From positions 29,642 through 93,641 of the forward strand of contig MGVC01000071.1 of NCBI GenBank assembly GCA_001800285.1: a stretch of 64,000 nt of DNA, read 5' to 3'. This DNA comes from Elusimicrobia bacterium RIFOXYA2_FULL_39_19 (GTDB lineage Bacteria > Elusimicrobiota > Endomicrobiia > CG1-02-37-114 > XYA2-FULL-39-19). Under the pieces are notes generated by a model. That model saw only the letters and a program-made list of their open reading frames with translations. It had not been told where the DNA came from and searched no databases. Of the stretch, positions 19,978-29,729 are shown in pieces (positions within the stretch are counted from its first letter, which is position 1; each line of letters opens with the position of its first letter). Made by a program: the position numbers and the translations under genes.

Positions 19978-21678
19978 ATGATTAAGACTGGAACTGAGAT
20001 ATTTATAGAATGTTTAAAGAAAGAAAACGTGGAATTGATGTTTGGTATTCCCGGAGGCCAAGTTTTGCCTTTGTTTGATAAAATTTATGATGCACCTTTT
20101 AAGTTTATACTTACAAGGCACGAACAAGGCGCTGCCCACATGGCGGATGGTTATGCACGTTCAACCGGAAAGACTGGTGTGTGCCTGGCAACATCTGGGC
20201 CGGGAGCCGCAAATTTGGTGACAGGATTGGCAACAGCAAATATGGATTCTATTCCTCTTGTTGCTTTTACCGGTCAGGTGCCTACAAGTTTAATAGGAAA
20301 TGATGCATTTCAGGAAGCTGATACCACCGGTATCACACGTCCAGTTACGAAACATAACTATCTGGTGAAAGATATAAATTTTCTTTCAGAAGCCATACAG
20401 AATTCCTTTTATATTGCTTCTTCAGGAAGGCCGGGCCCGGTATTAATAGATATTCCGGCAGACATCCAAAAAGCTTCAACTGAGTTTGTTTGGAAAGAAA
20501 AACCGGATATAAGGTCATATAAACCGAACTTGAAAGGCCATCCAGTCCAAATAAAAAAACTTGCTGAAGCAATTAATGCCGCTGAACGGCCTGTTCTTTA
20601 TGTCGGTGGCGGGGTTATCATTGCAAACGCAAGCGCTGAGTTGCTGGAGCTTGCCATGAAAGCAGAACTTCCAGTTACAACCACATTAATGGCGATAGGA
20701 TCATTTCCTCCGGATAATGCTTTGAATATGGGTATGCTCGGCATGCATGGTATGTACTGGGCAAATATGGCAATGCAGAATGCAGACCTGATAATAGCGG
20801 TTGGATCGCGTTTTGATGACAGATGTACCGGAAAATTGTCTGATTTTGCACCCAAAGCAAAGATTATTGCGCACATAGATGTTGACCCAACAAGTATTTC
20901 GAAAAACGTTGCGGCCCATATTCCCGTTGTTGGTGATGCTAAAAATATACTCACGGAATTAGTAAAACACGTGAATAAGAAAAAACATACTCAATGGATA
21001 AAGCAGATTAATAATTGGAGAAGAGAAAAACCGTTTGGCTATGAAAATGATTCAAAGCTCAGACCCCAATATGTGATTGAAAAAATCAGTGAAATAACAG
21101 GCGGAGAAGCTATAGTTACTACTGAAGTCGGCCAGCATCAAATGTGGGCGGCTCAGTTTTACAAAGCAAAATATCCAAGACATTTTATTTCAAGTGGCGG
21201 GTTAGGTACTATGGGTTATGGTTTTCCTGCAGCCATAGGGGCAAAACTGGGCAATCCAAAAAAACCGGTTATCTGTATTTCGGGTGACGGGTCACTACAA
21301 ATGAATATACAAGAACTGGCAACCGCTTCAATAAACAAGGTGAATGTGATTGTCTGCATACTTAATAACGGCCATCTTGGCATGGTCCGCCAGTGGCAGC
21401 AGATGTTTTATAAGAGAAGATACTCTGCGGTAGAATTATTTACGCATGAAGCAAAAAGATGCCAGCCGATTCCGGATTTTGTAAAAGTAGCTCAGGCATA
21501 CGGTGCAGAGGGAATGAGGGTAACCAGGAAAACTGATGTCAGTCATGCTATTGAAAAGGCTTTGAAAATTAAAGATAAACCAATAATTATAGACTTTATA
21601 GTTGAGCAGGAAGAAAATGTTTTTCCAATGGTTCCTGCCGGCGCGGCCTTACATGAAATAGTGACAAGTTTAGCATAA
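19978..21678 (+). CDS. ilvB: Acetolactate synthase large subunit
   Basis: MFGIPGGQVLPLFD; GDGSLQMNIQELATA TPP motif; QWQQMFYKRRYS. Confidence 0.97.
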   Translation: MIKTGTEIFIECLKKENVELMFGIPGGQVLPLFDKIYDAPFKFILTRHEQGAAHMADGYARSTGKTGVCLATSGPGAANLVTGLATANMDSIPLVAFTGQVPTSLIGNDAFQEADTTGITRPVTKHNYLVKDINFLSEAIQNSFYIASSGRPGPVLIDIPADIQKASTEFVWKEKPDIRSYKPNLKGHPVQIKKLAEAINAAERPVLYVGGGVIIANASAELLELAMKAELPVTTTLMAIGSFPPDNALNMGMLGMHGMYWANMAMQNADLIIAVGSRFDDRCTGKLSDFAPKAKIIAHIDVDPTSISKNVAAHIPVVGDAKNILTELVKHVNKKKHTQWIKQINNWRREKPFGYENDSKLRPQYVIEKISEITGGEAIVTTEVGQHQMWAAQFYKAKYPRHFISSGGLGTMGYGFPAAIGAKLGNPKKPVICISGDGSLQMNIQELATASINKVNVIVCILNNGHLGMVRQWQQMFYKRRYSAVELFTHEAKRCQPIPDFVKVAQAYGAEGMRVTRKTDVSHAIEKALKIKDKPIIIDFIVEQEENVFPMVPAGAALHEIVTSLA

Positions 21679-21703
21679 AATAGAATAACTTTAAGGAGGA
21701 AAA

Positions 21704-22177
21704 ATGAGGCATACACTTTCTGCCTTGGTGGAAAATAAATCGGGCGTACTTGCAAGAATATCTACACTTTTTGCAGCAAGAGGATATAATATTGATACTT
21801 TAACAGTAGGGGAAACTGATGACCCGTCCGTTTCCAGAATGACTATTACGGTTCGTGGAGACACGAAAATTCTTGAACAGATAGAAAAACAGCTCAATAA
21901 ATTGATTGATGTCATAAAGGTTTTTGAATATTCACAGACAAAACATATAGAAAGAGACCTGGCGCTGATAAAAGTAAAAGCAGACAAAAACAATCGTTCG
22001 GAAATACTGCAGATAGTTGATATTTTCAGAGCGGATATTATCGACTTGTCACACGAAACATTGATGATTGAAATTACCGGTGACGAAGAAAAGATAGAAG
22101 CTTTTGTAGGTATGTTACGGCCTTTCGGTATAAAAGAATTAGTCAGAACCGGAATCGTTGCAATGGCTAGAGGCTAA
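21704..22177 (+). CDS. ilvN: Acetolactate synthase small subunit
   Basis: ACT domain VENKSGVLARISTLFAARGYNIDTLTVGETDDPSVSRMTI. Confidence 0.96.
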   Translation: MRHTLSALVENKSGVLARISTLFAARGYNIDTLTVGETDDPSVSRMTITVRGDTKILEQIEKQLNKLIDVIKVFEYSQTKHIERDLALIKVKADKNNRSEILQIVDIFRADIIDLSHETLMIEITGDEEKIEAFVGMLRPFGIKELVRTGIVAMARG

Positions 22178-22199
22178 AAAAATTTTCAGGGAGGATTAA

Positions 22200-23258
22200 A
22201 TGAAGTTAGATTTTGGAGGATCGGTTGAAGATGTGGTGATGAGAGAAGAGTTTCCTTTAAAGAAAGCTCAGGAAATTCTAAAGTCAGAAACAATTGCTGT
22301 GCTTGGTTATGGTGTTCAGGGGCCTGCTCAGGCTCTTAACATGAGAGACAACGGAGTAAACGTAATTATCGGTCAAAGGCCGGAAGAAAAACATTATTGG
22401 CAGAAAGCCATTGATGACGGTTTCGTTCCTGGGAAAAGCCTTTTTTCACTTGAAGAGGCAACACAGAGAGCAACAATAATTCAATACCTTATTTCAGATG
22501 CAGGCCAGATGGCTCAATGGCCGAACATAAAGCCTCATCTTAAAAAAGGTGATGCGCTTTATTTCTCGCACGGTTTTTCAATAGTATATAAGGAACAGAC
22601 AAAGGTTATTCCTCCGGATTTTGTGGACGTTATTCTTGTAGCGCCAAAAGGTTCCGGAGCCAGCGTGAGGGCAAATTTTCAGGCCGGCAGCGGTATTAAT
22701 TCCAGCTATGCAATATTCCAGGATTTTACAGGAAAGGCAAAAGACAGATGTCTGGCAGTCGGTATAGTAATTGGTTCTGGTTATTTATTTCCTACAACCT
22801 TTGAAAAAGAAGTTTACAGCGATTTAACCGGAGAAAGAGGTGTGCTTATGGGCGCTCTTGCCGGTATGTTTGAAGCTCAGTATAATATTTTGCGCAAAAA
22901 TGGCCACAGCCCGAGCGAATCATTCAACGAAACTGTTGAAGAACTCACACAGAGCCTTATCCGTTTAGTAAGTGAAAAAGGTATGGACTGGATGTACGCA
23001 AACTGCAGCACTACAGCCCAGAGAGGTGCCCTTGACTGGAAAGGTAAATTTAGAAAAGCTGTTGAACCCGTATTTGAAGATTTATATGACAGCGTTAAAA
23101 CAGGTAAGGAAACCGAAATCGTGTTAAGAGTTAACGGCGCTCCTGATTACAGAGAAAAACTTGAAAAAGAACTTTCTGAAATGAGAAATTCAGAAATGTG
23201 GAAAGCCGGTACAGCTGTAAGGTCTTTAAGGCCTGAAAACTGGGGTAAAAAGAAGTAA
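22200..23258 (+). CDS. ilvC: Ketol-acid reductoisomerase
   Basis: VLGYGVQGPAQALNMRDNGVNVIIGQR; SDLTGERGVLMGALAGMFEAQYN; WMYANCSTTAQRGALDW. Confidence 0.95.
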   Translation: MKLDFGGSVEDVVMREEFPLKKAQEILKSETIAVLGYGVQGPAQALNMRDNGVNVIIGQRPEEKHYWQKAIDDGFVPGKSLFSLEEATQRATIIQYLISDAGQMAQWPNIKPHLKKGDALYFSHGFSIVYKEQTKVIPPDFVDVILVAPKGSGASVRANFQAGSGINSSYAIFQDFTGKAKDRCLAVGIVIGSGYLFPTTFEKEVYSDLTGERGVLMGALAGMFEAQYNILRKNGHSPSESFNETVEELTQSLIRLVSEKGMDWMYANCSTTAQRGALDWKGKFRKAVEPVFEDLYDSVKTGKETEIVLRVNGAPDYREKLEKELSEMRNSEMWKAGTAVRSLRPENWGKKK

Positions 23259-23297
23259 TATTGACTTTGAAAAACCGAAACACACAAGTATTTACTT

Positions 23298-23924
23298 ATG
23301 AAATTACCTATTTCCACTGAAGGGTTTATTTTTATAAAAAGCGCACTGCTTTTTTCTATTGCTTTTTATATTTTAAACAGATATCACTGGCTCTTTTATC
23401 TGCTTTCCGGCGTTTGTTTTTTTCTGTTCTGTTTTTTTCTTGTATTTTTCAGGGATCCGGACAGAAAAATCATTCAGGATAATAAAGTTATTTTGTCTCC
23501 TGCTGATGGAACAGTTTTTGAAATTGAACAGAAAGCCGATTTTAAGATTGTGAAAATATTTATGTCGCCTTTAAATGTTCATGTACAAAGAGCTCCTTTC
23601 TCCGGTACGGTAAAATCTATTCAGTACAAAAAAGGTGCATATTTGCCTGCTTATGTGCCAAAATCATCGGATCTTAATGAGCAAAATGTTATCACATTAT
23701 CCGGAGAGGATTTTGAATCAGACATTAAGCAGATAGCCGGGATTATGGTGAGGCGTATTGTCTGTTGGGTAAAAGAAGGGGATAAAGTAATTCAGGGGCA
23801 AAGAATCGGAATGATTAAATTCGGTTCCCAGGTAGATATTTCTATTGATAAAAAAATAGAAGTTACTGTAAAACCAAAACAAAAGGTTAAAGCAGGTCTT
23901 ACTATTTTAGGCAAAATAAAATAA
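23298..23924 (+). CDS. psd: Phosphatidylserine decarboxylase
   Basis: SPADGTVFEIE; FMSPLNVHVQRAPFSGTV; GS processing motif in MIKFGSQVDI. Confidence 0.92.
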   Translation: MKLPISTEGFIFIKSALLFSIAFYILNRYHWLFYLLSGVCFFLFCFFLVFFRDPDRKIIQDNKVILSPADGTVFEIEQKADFKIVKIFMSPLNVHVQRAPFSGTVKSIQYKKGAYLPAYVPKSSDLNEQNVITLSGEDFESDIKQIAGIMVRRIVCWVKEGDKVIQGQRIGMIKFGSQVDISIDKKIEVTVKPKQKVKAGLTILGKIK

Positions 23925-23941
23925 TGAAGAAAAGGTGAAAA

Positions 23942-24721
23942 ATGGGAATTGGAATCTATATTGCAAGCTTGTTTACGATAACGAACATGGGTTTTGGTTT
24001 GTATTCAATAATATGCTCTGCTAAAGGAAACTATACGTTGGCAGCCTGGTTAATTTTAACCGCTATGTTTTTTGACGGTTTTGACGGGCTTATTGCCAGA
24101 GCTACAAAAAACACAAGTTTTCTTGGTGTTGAACTGGATTCTTTTTCAGATTTAACATCATTCTGCATAGCGCCAGCAGTATTAATGTATTTTATTGTTT
24201 TAAAAAATATGTCCTTACCAGGACTTGCCGTAGGTTTTCTATATGTGGTTTTCGGGGCCTTAAGATTAGCAAGATATAATGTCAGATCTTATGAGGCAAA
24301 AACATTAACACCATATTTCGAAGGATTGCCCACTCCCGCAGCGGGTGGTATCATAGCTTCCATCGTGCTGATGTTTGAATTACTGCAGAGATTTGAGCAG
24401 GGTGTTACCGCAAAAACAATACCTATTATCATGGAAAGAATACCGGTTATTTTTAATTTCATCCCGGGTATAATGATTCTGCTTTCTTTCTTAATGATCA
24501 CCAATCTCCGTTATGTCGGTTTTTCAAAAATGAGGACATCCAAAAAGATTTCATTAAATATGTTTATAATCCTTATAGTTGCCGTATTGCTTGTAATAGC
24601 GTACCCTGAAAATATGATATTTATTATGTTTTCTATTTACGTACTATCAGGGATATTTGAATATGTATGGAGAATGAATCATATACAGAGAGAAAAAGTA
24701 AAAATAGAAAAAAACGGATAA
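23942..24721 (+). CDS. pssA: CDP-diacylglycerol--serine O-phosphatidyltransferase
   Basis: CDP-alcohol phosphotransferase motif DGFDGLIARATKNTSFLGVELDSFSD (DG-x2-AR-x8-G-x3-D-x3-D). Confidence 0.92.
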   Translation: MGIGIYIASLFTITNMGFGLYSIICSAKGNYTLAAWLILTAMFFDGFDGLIARATKNTSFLGVELDSFSDLTSFCIAPAVLMYFIVLKNMSLPGLAVGFLYVVFGALRLARYNVRSYEAKTLTPYFEGLPTPAAGGIIASIVLMFELLQRFEQGVTAKTIPIIMERIPVIFNFIPGIMILLSFLMITNLRYVGFSKMRTSKKISLNMFIILIVAVLLVIAYPENMIFIMFSIYVLSGIFEYVWRMNHIQREKVKIEKNG

Positions 24722-24756
24722 ATCAGAAACATTTATTTTAAGAGGTTTAAGTTAAC

Positions 24757-26019
24757 ATGAAACAGACAATCACACAAAAAATTTTGGCAAACCATTGTGG
24801 GAAAAAAGAAGTGCAGCCGGGTGAGTTTATTGAAGCAAATGTTGATGTTGCATTAAGTAATGATATCACATCACCATTGGCTATACAGCAATTTCGTGAA
24901 GTGGGTATAAAAAGTATTTATGATAAAAATAAGGTAGTAATAGTATTGGATCATTTTACTCCTAATAAAGATATTAAATCTGCGGAACAGTGTAAGTTTG
25001 TCCGCAACTTTGCCCATGAGCAGAAACTCAAACATTTTTTTGACTGCGGTAATGTAGGTATAGAACATGTTCTTTTGCCTGAACAGGGCATTGTCCTTCC
25101 GGGCCAGGTGATTATCGGGGCGGACTCGCATACTTGCACGTACGGTGCATTAGGAGCATTTTCATCAGGTGTTGGTTCTACGGATTTAGCCAGTGTCTGG
25201 GCAAGAGGTAAAGTATGGCTTAAAGTTCCAGAAACCATGAAATTTGTTTTCAAAGGAAAAAGAAAAAAATGGGTTTATGGGAAAGATTTTATTTTATATA
25301 CAATCGGAAAAATTGGAGTTGACGGGGCCAATTACAAGTCAATGGAATTTGCCGGAGATGCAACAAGGTTTCTCTCTGTAGCGCAGCGCCTTACTATGTG
25401 CAATATGGCTATTGAGGCCGGCGGGAAAAATGGCATAATTGAGCCGGATGAACTGACCATGAAGTACATAAAACCGAAATTAAAAGGCAGAAAAATCAAT
25501 TTGTTTAAATCAGATGCTGATGCACAATATTGCGATATAATGGAATTTGATGTAAGTAAAATTGACCCGCAGGTTTCTTTGCCGCATTTACCGGAAAATT
25601 CAAAATCAGTAAAAGAAGTTAAAAATATTACCATTGACCAGTCCGTTATCGGTTCCTGTACAAATGGCCACCTGGAAGACCTTGAAATAGCAGCAAGAGT
25701 ATTAAAAGGAAAAAAAGTACATCCTTATGTACGTTTACTGATATTCCCTGCAACTCCTTTGATTTACCAGCAGGCAATGAAAAAAGGTTATATGGACATA
25801 TTCATGAAAGCAGGCGCTATTATCAATCCGCCTACCTGCGGTCCCTGTTTAGGAGGGCATCTTGGAATCCTTACCAAAGGCGAAAGATGCATTGCCACAA
25901 CAAACAGGAATTTCGTAGGAAGAATGGGTGACCTTGAAAGTGAAGTGTATCTTTCAAACCCGGCCGTTGCGGCCGCCAGCGCCATTAAAGGTAAAATCAC
26001 CAGTCCCGAAGAGGTCTAA
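24757..26019 (+). CDS. leuC: 3-isopropylmalate/citramalate dehydratase large subunit
   Basis: Aconitase-family motifs IGADSHTCTYGALGAFSSGVGSTDLA, IGSCTNGHLEDLEIAA, PPTCGPCLGGHLGIL; ~420 aa short form. Confidence 0.93.
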   Translation: MKQTITQKILANHCGKKEVQPGEFIEANVDVALSNDITSPLAIQQFREVGIKSIYDKNKVVIVLDHFTPNKDIKSAEQCKFVRNFAHEQKLKHFFDCGNVGIEHVLLPEQGIVLPGQVIIGADSHTCTYGALGAFSSGVGSTDLASVWARGKVWLKVPETMKFVFKGKRKKWVYGKDFILYTIGKIGVDGANYKSMEFAGDATRFLSVAQRLTMCNMAIEAGGKNGIIEPDELTMKYIKPKLKGRKINLFKSDADAQYCDIMEFDVSKIDPQVSLPHLPENSKSVKEVKNITIDQSVIGSCTNGHLEDLEIAARVLKGKKVHPYVRLLIFPATPLIYQQAMKKGYMDIFMKAGAIINPPTCGPCLGGHLGILTKGERCIATTNRNFVGRMGDLESEVYLSNPAVAAASAIKGKITSPEEV

Positions 26020-26292
26020 ATGGAAAATACCAATCAGGCACGAAAAATGATTCGTGAGCCGTTGAAAGTAATAATTTATCAGCAGGCAACAAAAATTACC
26101 GGTACGGTTTACCTTGATATCGGCTCAAGGCTTTCGGATTTTATTAATAGTGTGAATGTCCAGTTTATTCCGGTTGGAGATGCGCAGGTGGAATCTTTGT
26201 ATGACCCCGGCAAAATACTATATAAAGCAAAATTTATGAACGTAAATAAAACACATATTGTTGCCATACGTCCCGAAACAGAACACGAATAG
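26020..26292 (+). CDS. Small conserved-looking hypothetical protein between leuC and leuD
   Basis: 90-aa ORF starting at the base after the leuC stop, RLSDFIN...FIPVGDAQVES...VNKTHIVAIRPE; same strand and tight spacing. Confidence 0.7.
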   Translation: MENTNQARKMIREPLKVIIYQQATKITGTVYLDIGSRLSDFINSVNVQFIPVGDAQVESLYDPGKILYKAKFMNVNKTHIVAIRPETEHE

Positions 26293-26300
26293 GAGATTTT

Positions 26301-26816
26301 ATGGAGATTAAAGGAAAAGCGTTAAAATACCGCGATAACATAAACACAGATGAAATAATTCCGGCAAAGTTTTTAAATATACGTTCTGAAGAAGAACTGG
26401 GCAGGCATTGTATGGAAGGTATTGACCTGTTGTTTAACAGTAAAGTCAGGAAAGGCGATGTAATAGTTGCCGGTAGAAATTTCGGTTGCGGTTCTTCAAG
26501 AGAGCATGCTCCGGTTTCAATAAAGGCCGCCGGTATCTCCTGTGTAATAGCTGAATCTTTTGCCAGGATATTTTTTCGTAATGCAATTAATATCGGGTTA
26601 CCTATTATTGAACTGAAGGACTCTTCAAAAAAAATCAGTGAAAACGACATATTAGAAGTCAATCTGGAAAAAGGAAAAATTATCAACCATTCAAAAAATA
26701 ATGAAGAATATACATTTTTTGCTTTTCCGGAATTTTTGAAAAATATAATAAATACCGGCGGGTTAATACCGTATATTAAAGCAGATATCAATAAAAAAGG
26801 GGTAAAAACAAAATGA
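26301..26816 (+). CDS. leuD: 3-isopropylmalate/citramalate dehydratase small subunit
   Basis: YRDNINTDEIIPAKFLN; VAGRNFGCGSSREHAPVSIKAAGI. Confidence 0.94.
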   Translation: MEIKGKALKYRDNINTDEIIPAKFLNIRSEEELGRHCMEGIDLLFNSKVRKGDVIVAGRNFGCGSSREHAPVSIKAAGISCVIAESFARIFFRNAINIGLPIIELKDSSKKISENDILEVNLEKGKIINHSKNNEEYTFFAFPEFLKNIINTGGLIPYIKADINKKGVKTK

Positions 26817-27871
26817 AGACTTACAGGATAGGTGTGTTGCCAGGTGATGGTGTAGGCCCGGAAATAATCCGCGAAGGAATGAAAGTACTGGAAGAAGCCT
26901 GCAAAAAAGAAAGTGTAAAATGCGAATTTACAAATTATGATTTCGGTGCGGAAAGATACCTTAAGACTAACGAAGTGCTTCCTGATTCTGCTCTCGATGA
27001 ATTTAAAAAGCTGGATGCAATTTATCTTGGAGCCGTAGGAGACCCCAGAGTAAGGCCGGGTTTATTGGAAAAAGAATTACTTCTTAGAATCAGGTTTACC
27101 CTTGACCAATATATAAACCTAAGACCCTGCGTTCTTTACCCGGGAATCTGGACCCCGCTTAAGGATAAAACGTTTAATGAAATAGATTTTGTAGTAATCA
27201 GGGAAAATACCGAAGGCCTTTACTGCGGAATAGGCGGTGTGTTTAAAAAAGGAACGAAGGATGAAACAACAACACAAATAGAATTAAATACTTACAAGGG
27301 TGTAGAAAGATGTATTCGTTATGCTTTTGAATATACAAAGAAAAGAAACAAAAGAAAAAAACTTACAATGGTTGATAAATCAAACGTTCTTACTTACGGT
27401 CATGACCTATGGTTAAGAGTATTTGATCAGGTTGGCGCTGATTTTTCCGAAGTGCAGAAAGACCATGCTTACGTAGATGCAGCCTGTATGTGGATGGTAA
27501 AAAACCCTGAATGGTTTGACGTTATCGTAACAAACAATATGTTCGGTGACATTATCACAGACCTGGGTGCCATGGTTCAGGGCGGCCTTGGTGTAGCAGC
27601 CGGAGGAAATATTAATCCAAACGGTGTATCCATGTTTGAACCCATACATGGCTCTGCTCCTAAATATACAGGAAAAAATGTAATTAACCCCATAGCAACT
27701 ATAGCGGCAGGTGCCATGATGATGGAAACCCTTGGTGAAACTAAGGTTTCAGAAAGAATAGACCATTCCATAAGGGCACTTCTTTCAAGTGGTAAAGTTA
27801 AATCAATGGATGCCGGTAAAATGGGTTTTTCTACTTCAGAGATCGGCGACCTGGTAACTAAAGGAATATAA
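26813..27871 (+). CDS. leuB: 3-isopropylmalate dehydrogenase family (isocitrate/isopropylmalate DH)
   Basis: [59 protein letters not shown]. Narrow substrate specificity not determinable here. Confidence 0.88.
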   Translation: MKTYRIGVLPGDGVGPEIIREGMKVLEEACKKESVKCEFTNYDFGAERYLKTNEVLPDSALDEFKKLDAIYLGAVGDPRVRPGLLEKELLLRIRFTLDQYINLRPCVLYPGIWTPLKDKTFNEIDFVVIRENTEGLYCGIGGVFKKGTKDETTTQIELNTYKGVERCIRYAFEYTKKRNKRKKLTMVDKSNVLTYGHDLWLRVFDQVGADFSEVQKDHAYVDAACMWMVKNPEWFDVIVTNNMFGDIITDLGAMVQGGLGVAAGGNINPNGVSMFEPIHGSAPKYTGKNVINPIATIAAGAMMMETLGETKVSERIDHSIRALLSSGKVKSMDAGKMGFSTSEIGDLVTKGI

Positions 27872-27893
27872 TAATAAGCAAGGAATATTAAAA

Positions 27894-28940
27894 ATGAGTA
27901 AATATAAAGTAGGCGTAGTAGGTATAGGTTTAGTTGGCTCAGAAATGGTAAAAGTTTTAAGACAGCGTAATTTTCCAGCAAGCGAAATAAGGATTTTTGC
28001 TACCAGGGAAAGAACGGAAGAAATTAACGGTGAAAAGTTTAAAATTGAAGTAGCCGGCGAAGGTTCTTTTAAAGGCCTTGACGTCGTGTTGTTTGCCGGT
28101 ACGGAAGGTTCAAAAGGTGCTTCAAAACTACACGGCTGGAAAGCTGTGGAAGAGGGGGCTTTTGTAATAGATAACGGCGATGATTTCCGCATGGACCCCC
28201 GGGTTCCTCTGGTTGTGCCGGAAGTTAACCCGCATCATCTTTCAAAAGATAAAAAATTTATTGCTAATCCAAACTGCTCTACCATTCAAATGGTGGTGGC
28301 TCTGGCGCCATTGCATAAAAAATTTAAAATAAGAAGAGTTGTAGTTTCTACGTATCAATCTGTTTCAGGAACCGGCCGGGCCGGTTTGCAGGAGCTTTAT
28401 GAACAGGCAAAAGAAGTTGTTCCTAACTATCCGGATATAGCAAAAATGTCCCAGAAACCTGTCGCTTACCCGCATAGAATTGCCTTTAACCTTATTCCGC
28501 AGATAAGCGGTTTAAGCGATGACCCTGCTTACAGCGGTTATTACAAAGAAGAAATTAAAATGATAAAAGAAACACGCAAAATTCTTGATGAACCTGAAAT
28601 GAAAGTTACTGCAACCTGCGTGCGTGTGCCTGTTTTTTGGGCGCATTCGGAAACGGTAAATATTGAATTTGATTCTAAAATAAGCGCCGCTTCCGTAAGA
28701 GACGTGTTAAGCAAAGCTCCCGGTATTGTGGTTTTAGATAATCCCGGAGAAAGCGTTTATCCCATGCCTGTTGAAATTGGCGGGAAAGATGAAGTGTTTG
28801 TTGGCAGAATCAGGCAGGATGTATCAAACCCTAACGCCGTTGATTTATGGGTAGTATCGGACAATATCAGAAAAGGCGCTGCATTGAATGCTGTTCAGAT
28901 AGCCGAAACACTTATTGCAAGAAACCTCTTGAAATCTTAA
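27894..28940 (+). CDS. asd: Aspartate-semialdehyde dehydrogenase
   Basis: GLVGSEMVKVLRQRNFPASEIRIFATRER; NPNCSTIQMVVALAPLHK; VSTYQSVSGTGRAG. Confidence 0.95.
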   Translation: MSKYKVGVVGIGLVGSEMVKVLRQRNFPASEIRIFATRERTEEINGEKFKIEVAGEGSFKGLDVVLFAGTEGSKGASKLHGWKAVEEGAFVIDNGDDFRMDPRVPLVVPEVNPHHLSKDKKFIANPNCSTIQMVVALAPLHKKFKIRRVVVSTYQSVSGTGRAGLQELYEQAKEVVPNYPDIAKMSQKPVAYPHRIAFNLIPQISGLSDDPAYSGYYKEEIKMIKETRKILDEPEMKVTATCVRVPVFWAHSETVNIEFDSKISAASVRDVLSKAPGIVVLDNPGESVYPMPVEIGGKDEVFVGRIRQDVSNPNAVDLWVVSDNIRKGAALNAVQIAETLIARNLLKS

Positions 28941-28957
28941 CAAAAGAGAGTTATAAT
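28929..28957 (+). promoter_or_regulatory. Sigma-70-type promoter for the YdjC/ChbG gene
   Basis: TTGAAA (28929-28934), 17 nt, TATAAT (28952-28957); ATG at 28981. Confidence 0.6.
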
Positions 28958-28980
28958 CAATTAACACTGGAAACAATAAT

Positions 28981-29673
28981 ATGAAAAAGATTATTATAAA
29001 TGCGGATGATTTTGGTTTAACCTCTAAAATTAATCAAGGGGTTATTTCCGCACATAAAAACGGTGTTGTTACAAGCGCTAGTATGCTGGCTTCTAACCGT
29101 GCGGAAGGGTTTGATGAAGCTGTGGCCCTGGCAAAAGAGAATCCGGGCCTTGAAGTAGGCGTTCATATTGACTTAGACAGATTCTTTGATGTTGATCAGT
29201 CAAGCGGAGTTATATTTGACTGGCTTCAAAATCCTGTGCCTATTGAAGAAGTGAAACAGGAAGCAAGAAACCAGATTAACAGGATTAAATCACAAGGCCT
29301 TGAGCCTTTTCATTTAACCAGCCATCATCATTCACACTTGAGGTTGGAATCTTTTCCGGCAATAGTTGAAGTAGCAAATGAATTTAATATCAAGGTTGTC
29401 CGTTTTTCTAAAAGGTTCTTTCCAAGTCCCGAAGATTACGAAAAAAACAAAAAACTGCTGCAACAAAATAAAATAGCATGTCCCGAACACTTCATTGAAG
29501 GTTGGTATTGGGGTAACGTTGATGAAAACTATACCATCGCAGAACTTGCCACTCACCCGGGCTACGGAGAACTCTGGAGAGAGTACGAACTTACGGCCTG
29601 CTGCAATCCTCAGCTTAAAGTCTATCTGAATGAAAAAAACATTCAACTGATTACATTCAAAGATCTTTTATAA
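28981..29673 (+). CDS. YdjC/ChbG-family carbohydrate deacetylase
   Basis: KKIIINADDFGLTSKINQGVISAHKNGVVTSASMLAS; VGVHIDLD; HLTSHHHSHL. Confidence 0.88.
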   Translation: MKKIIINADDFGLTSKINQGVISAHKNGVVTSASMLASNRAEGFDEAVALAKENPGLEVGVHIDLDRFFDVDQSSGVIFDWLQNPVPIEEVKQEARNQINRIKSQGLEPFHLTSHHHSHLRLESFPAIVEVANEFNIKVVRFSKRFFPSPEDYEKNKKLLQQNKIACPEHFIEGWYWGNVDENYTIAELATHPGYGELWREYELTACCNPQLKVYLNEKNIQLITFKDLL

Positions 29674-29729
29674 TTCAGATCCAACATCTCAAAAAATATA
29701 AAAATTAACTTGCCTTACAGGGAGGAAAA

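Noticed and set aside
26234-26791. 185-aa minus-strand ORF opposite leuD
   Set aside because: Antisense shadow of a well-supported gene.
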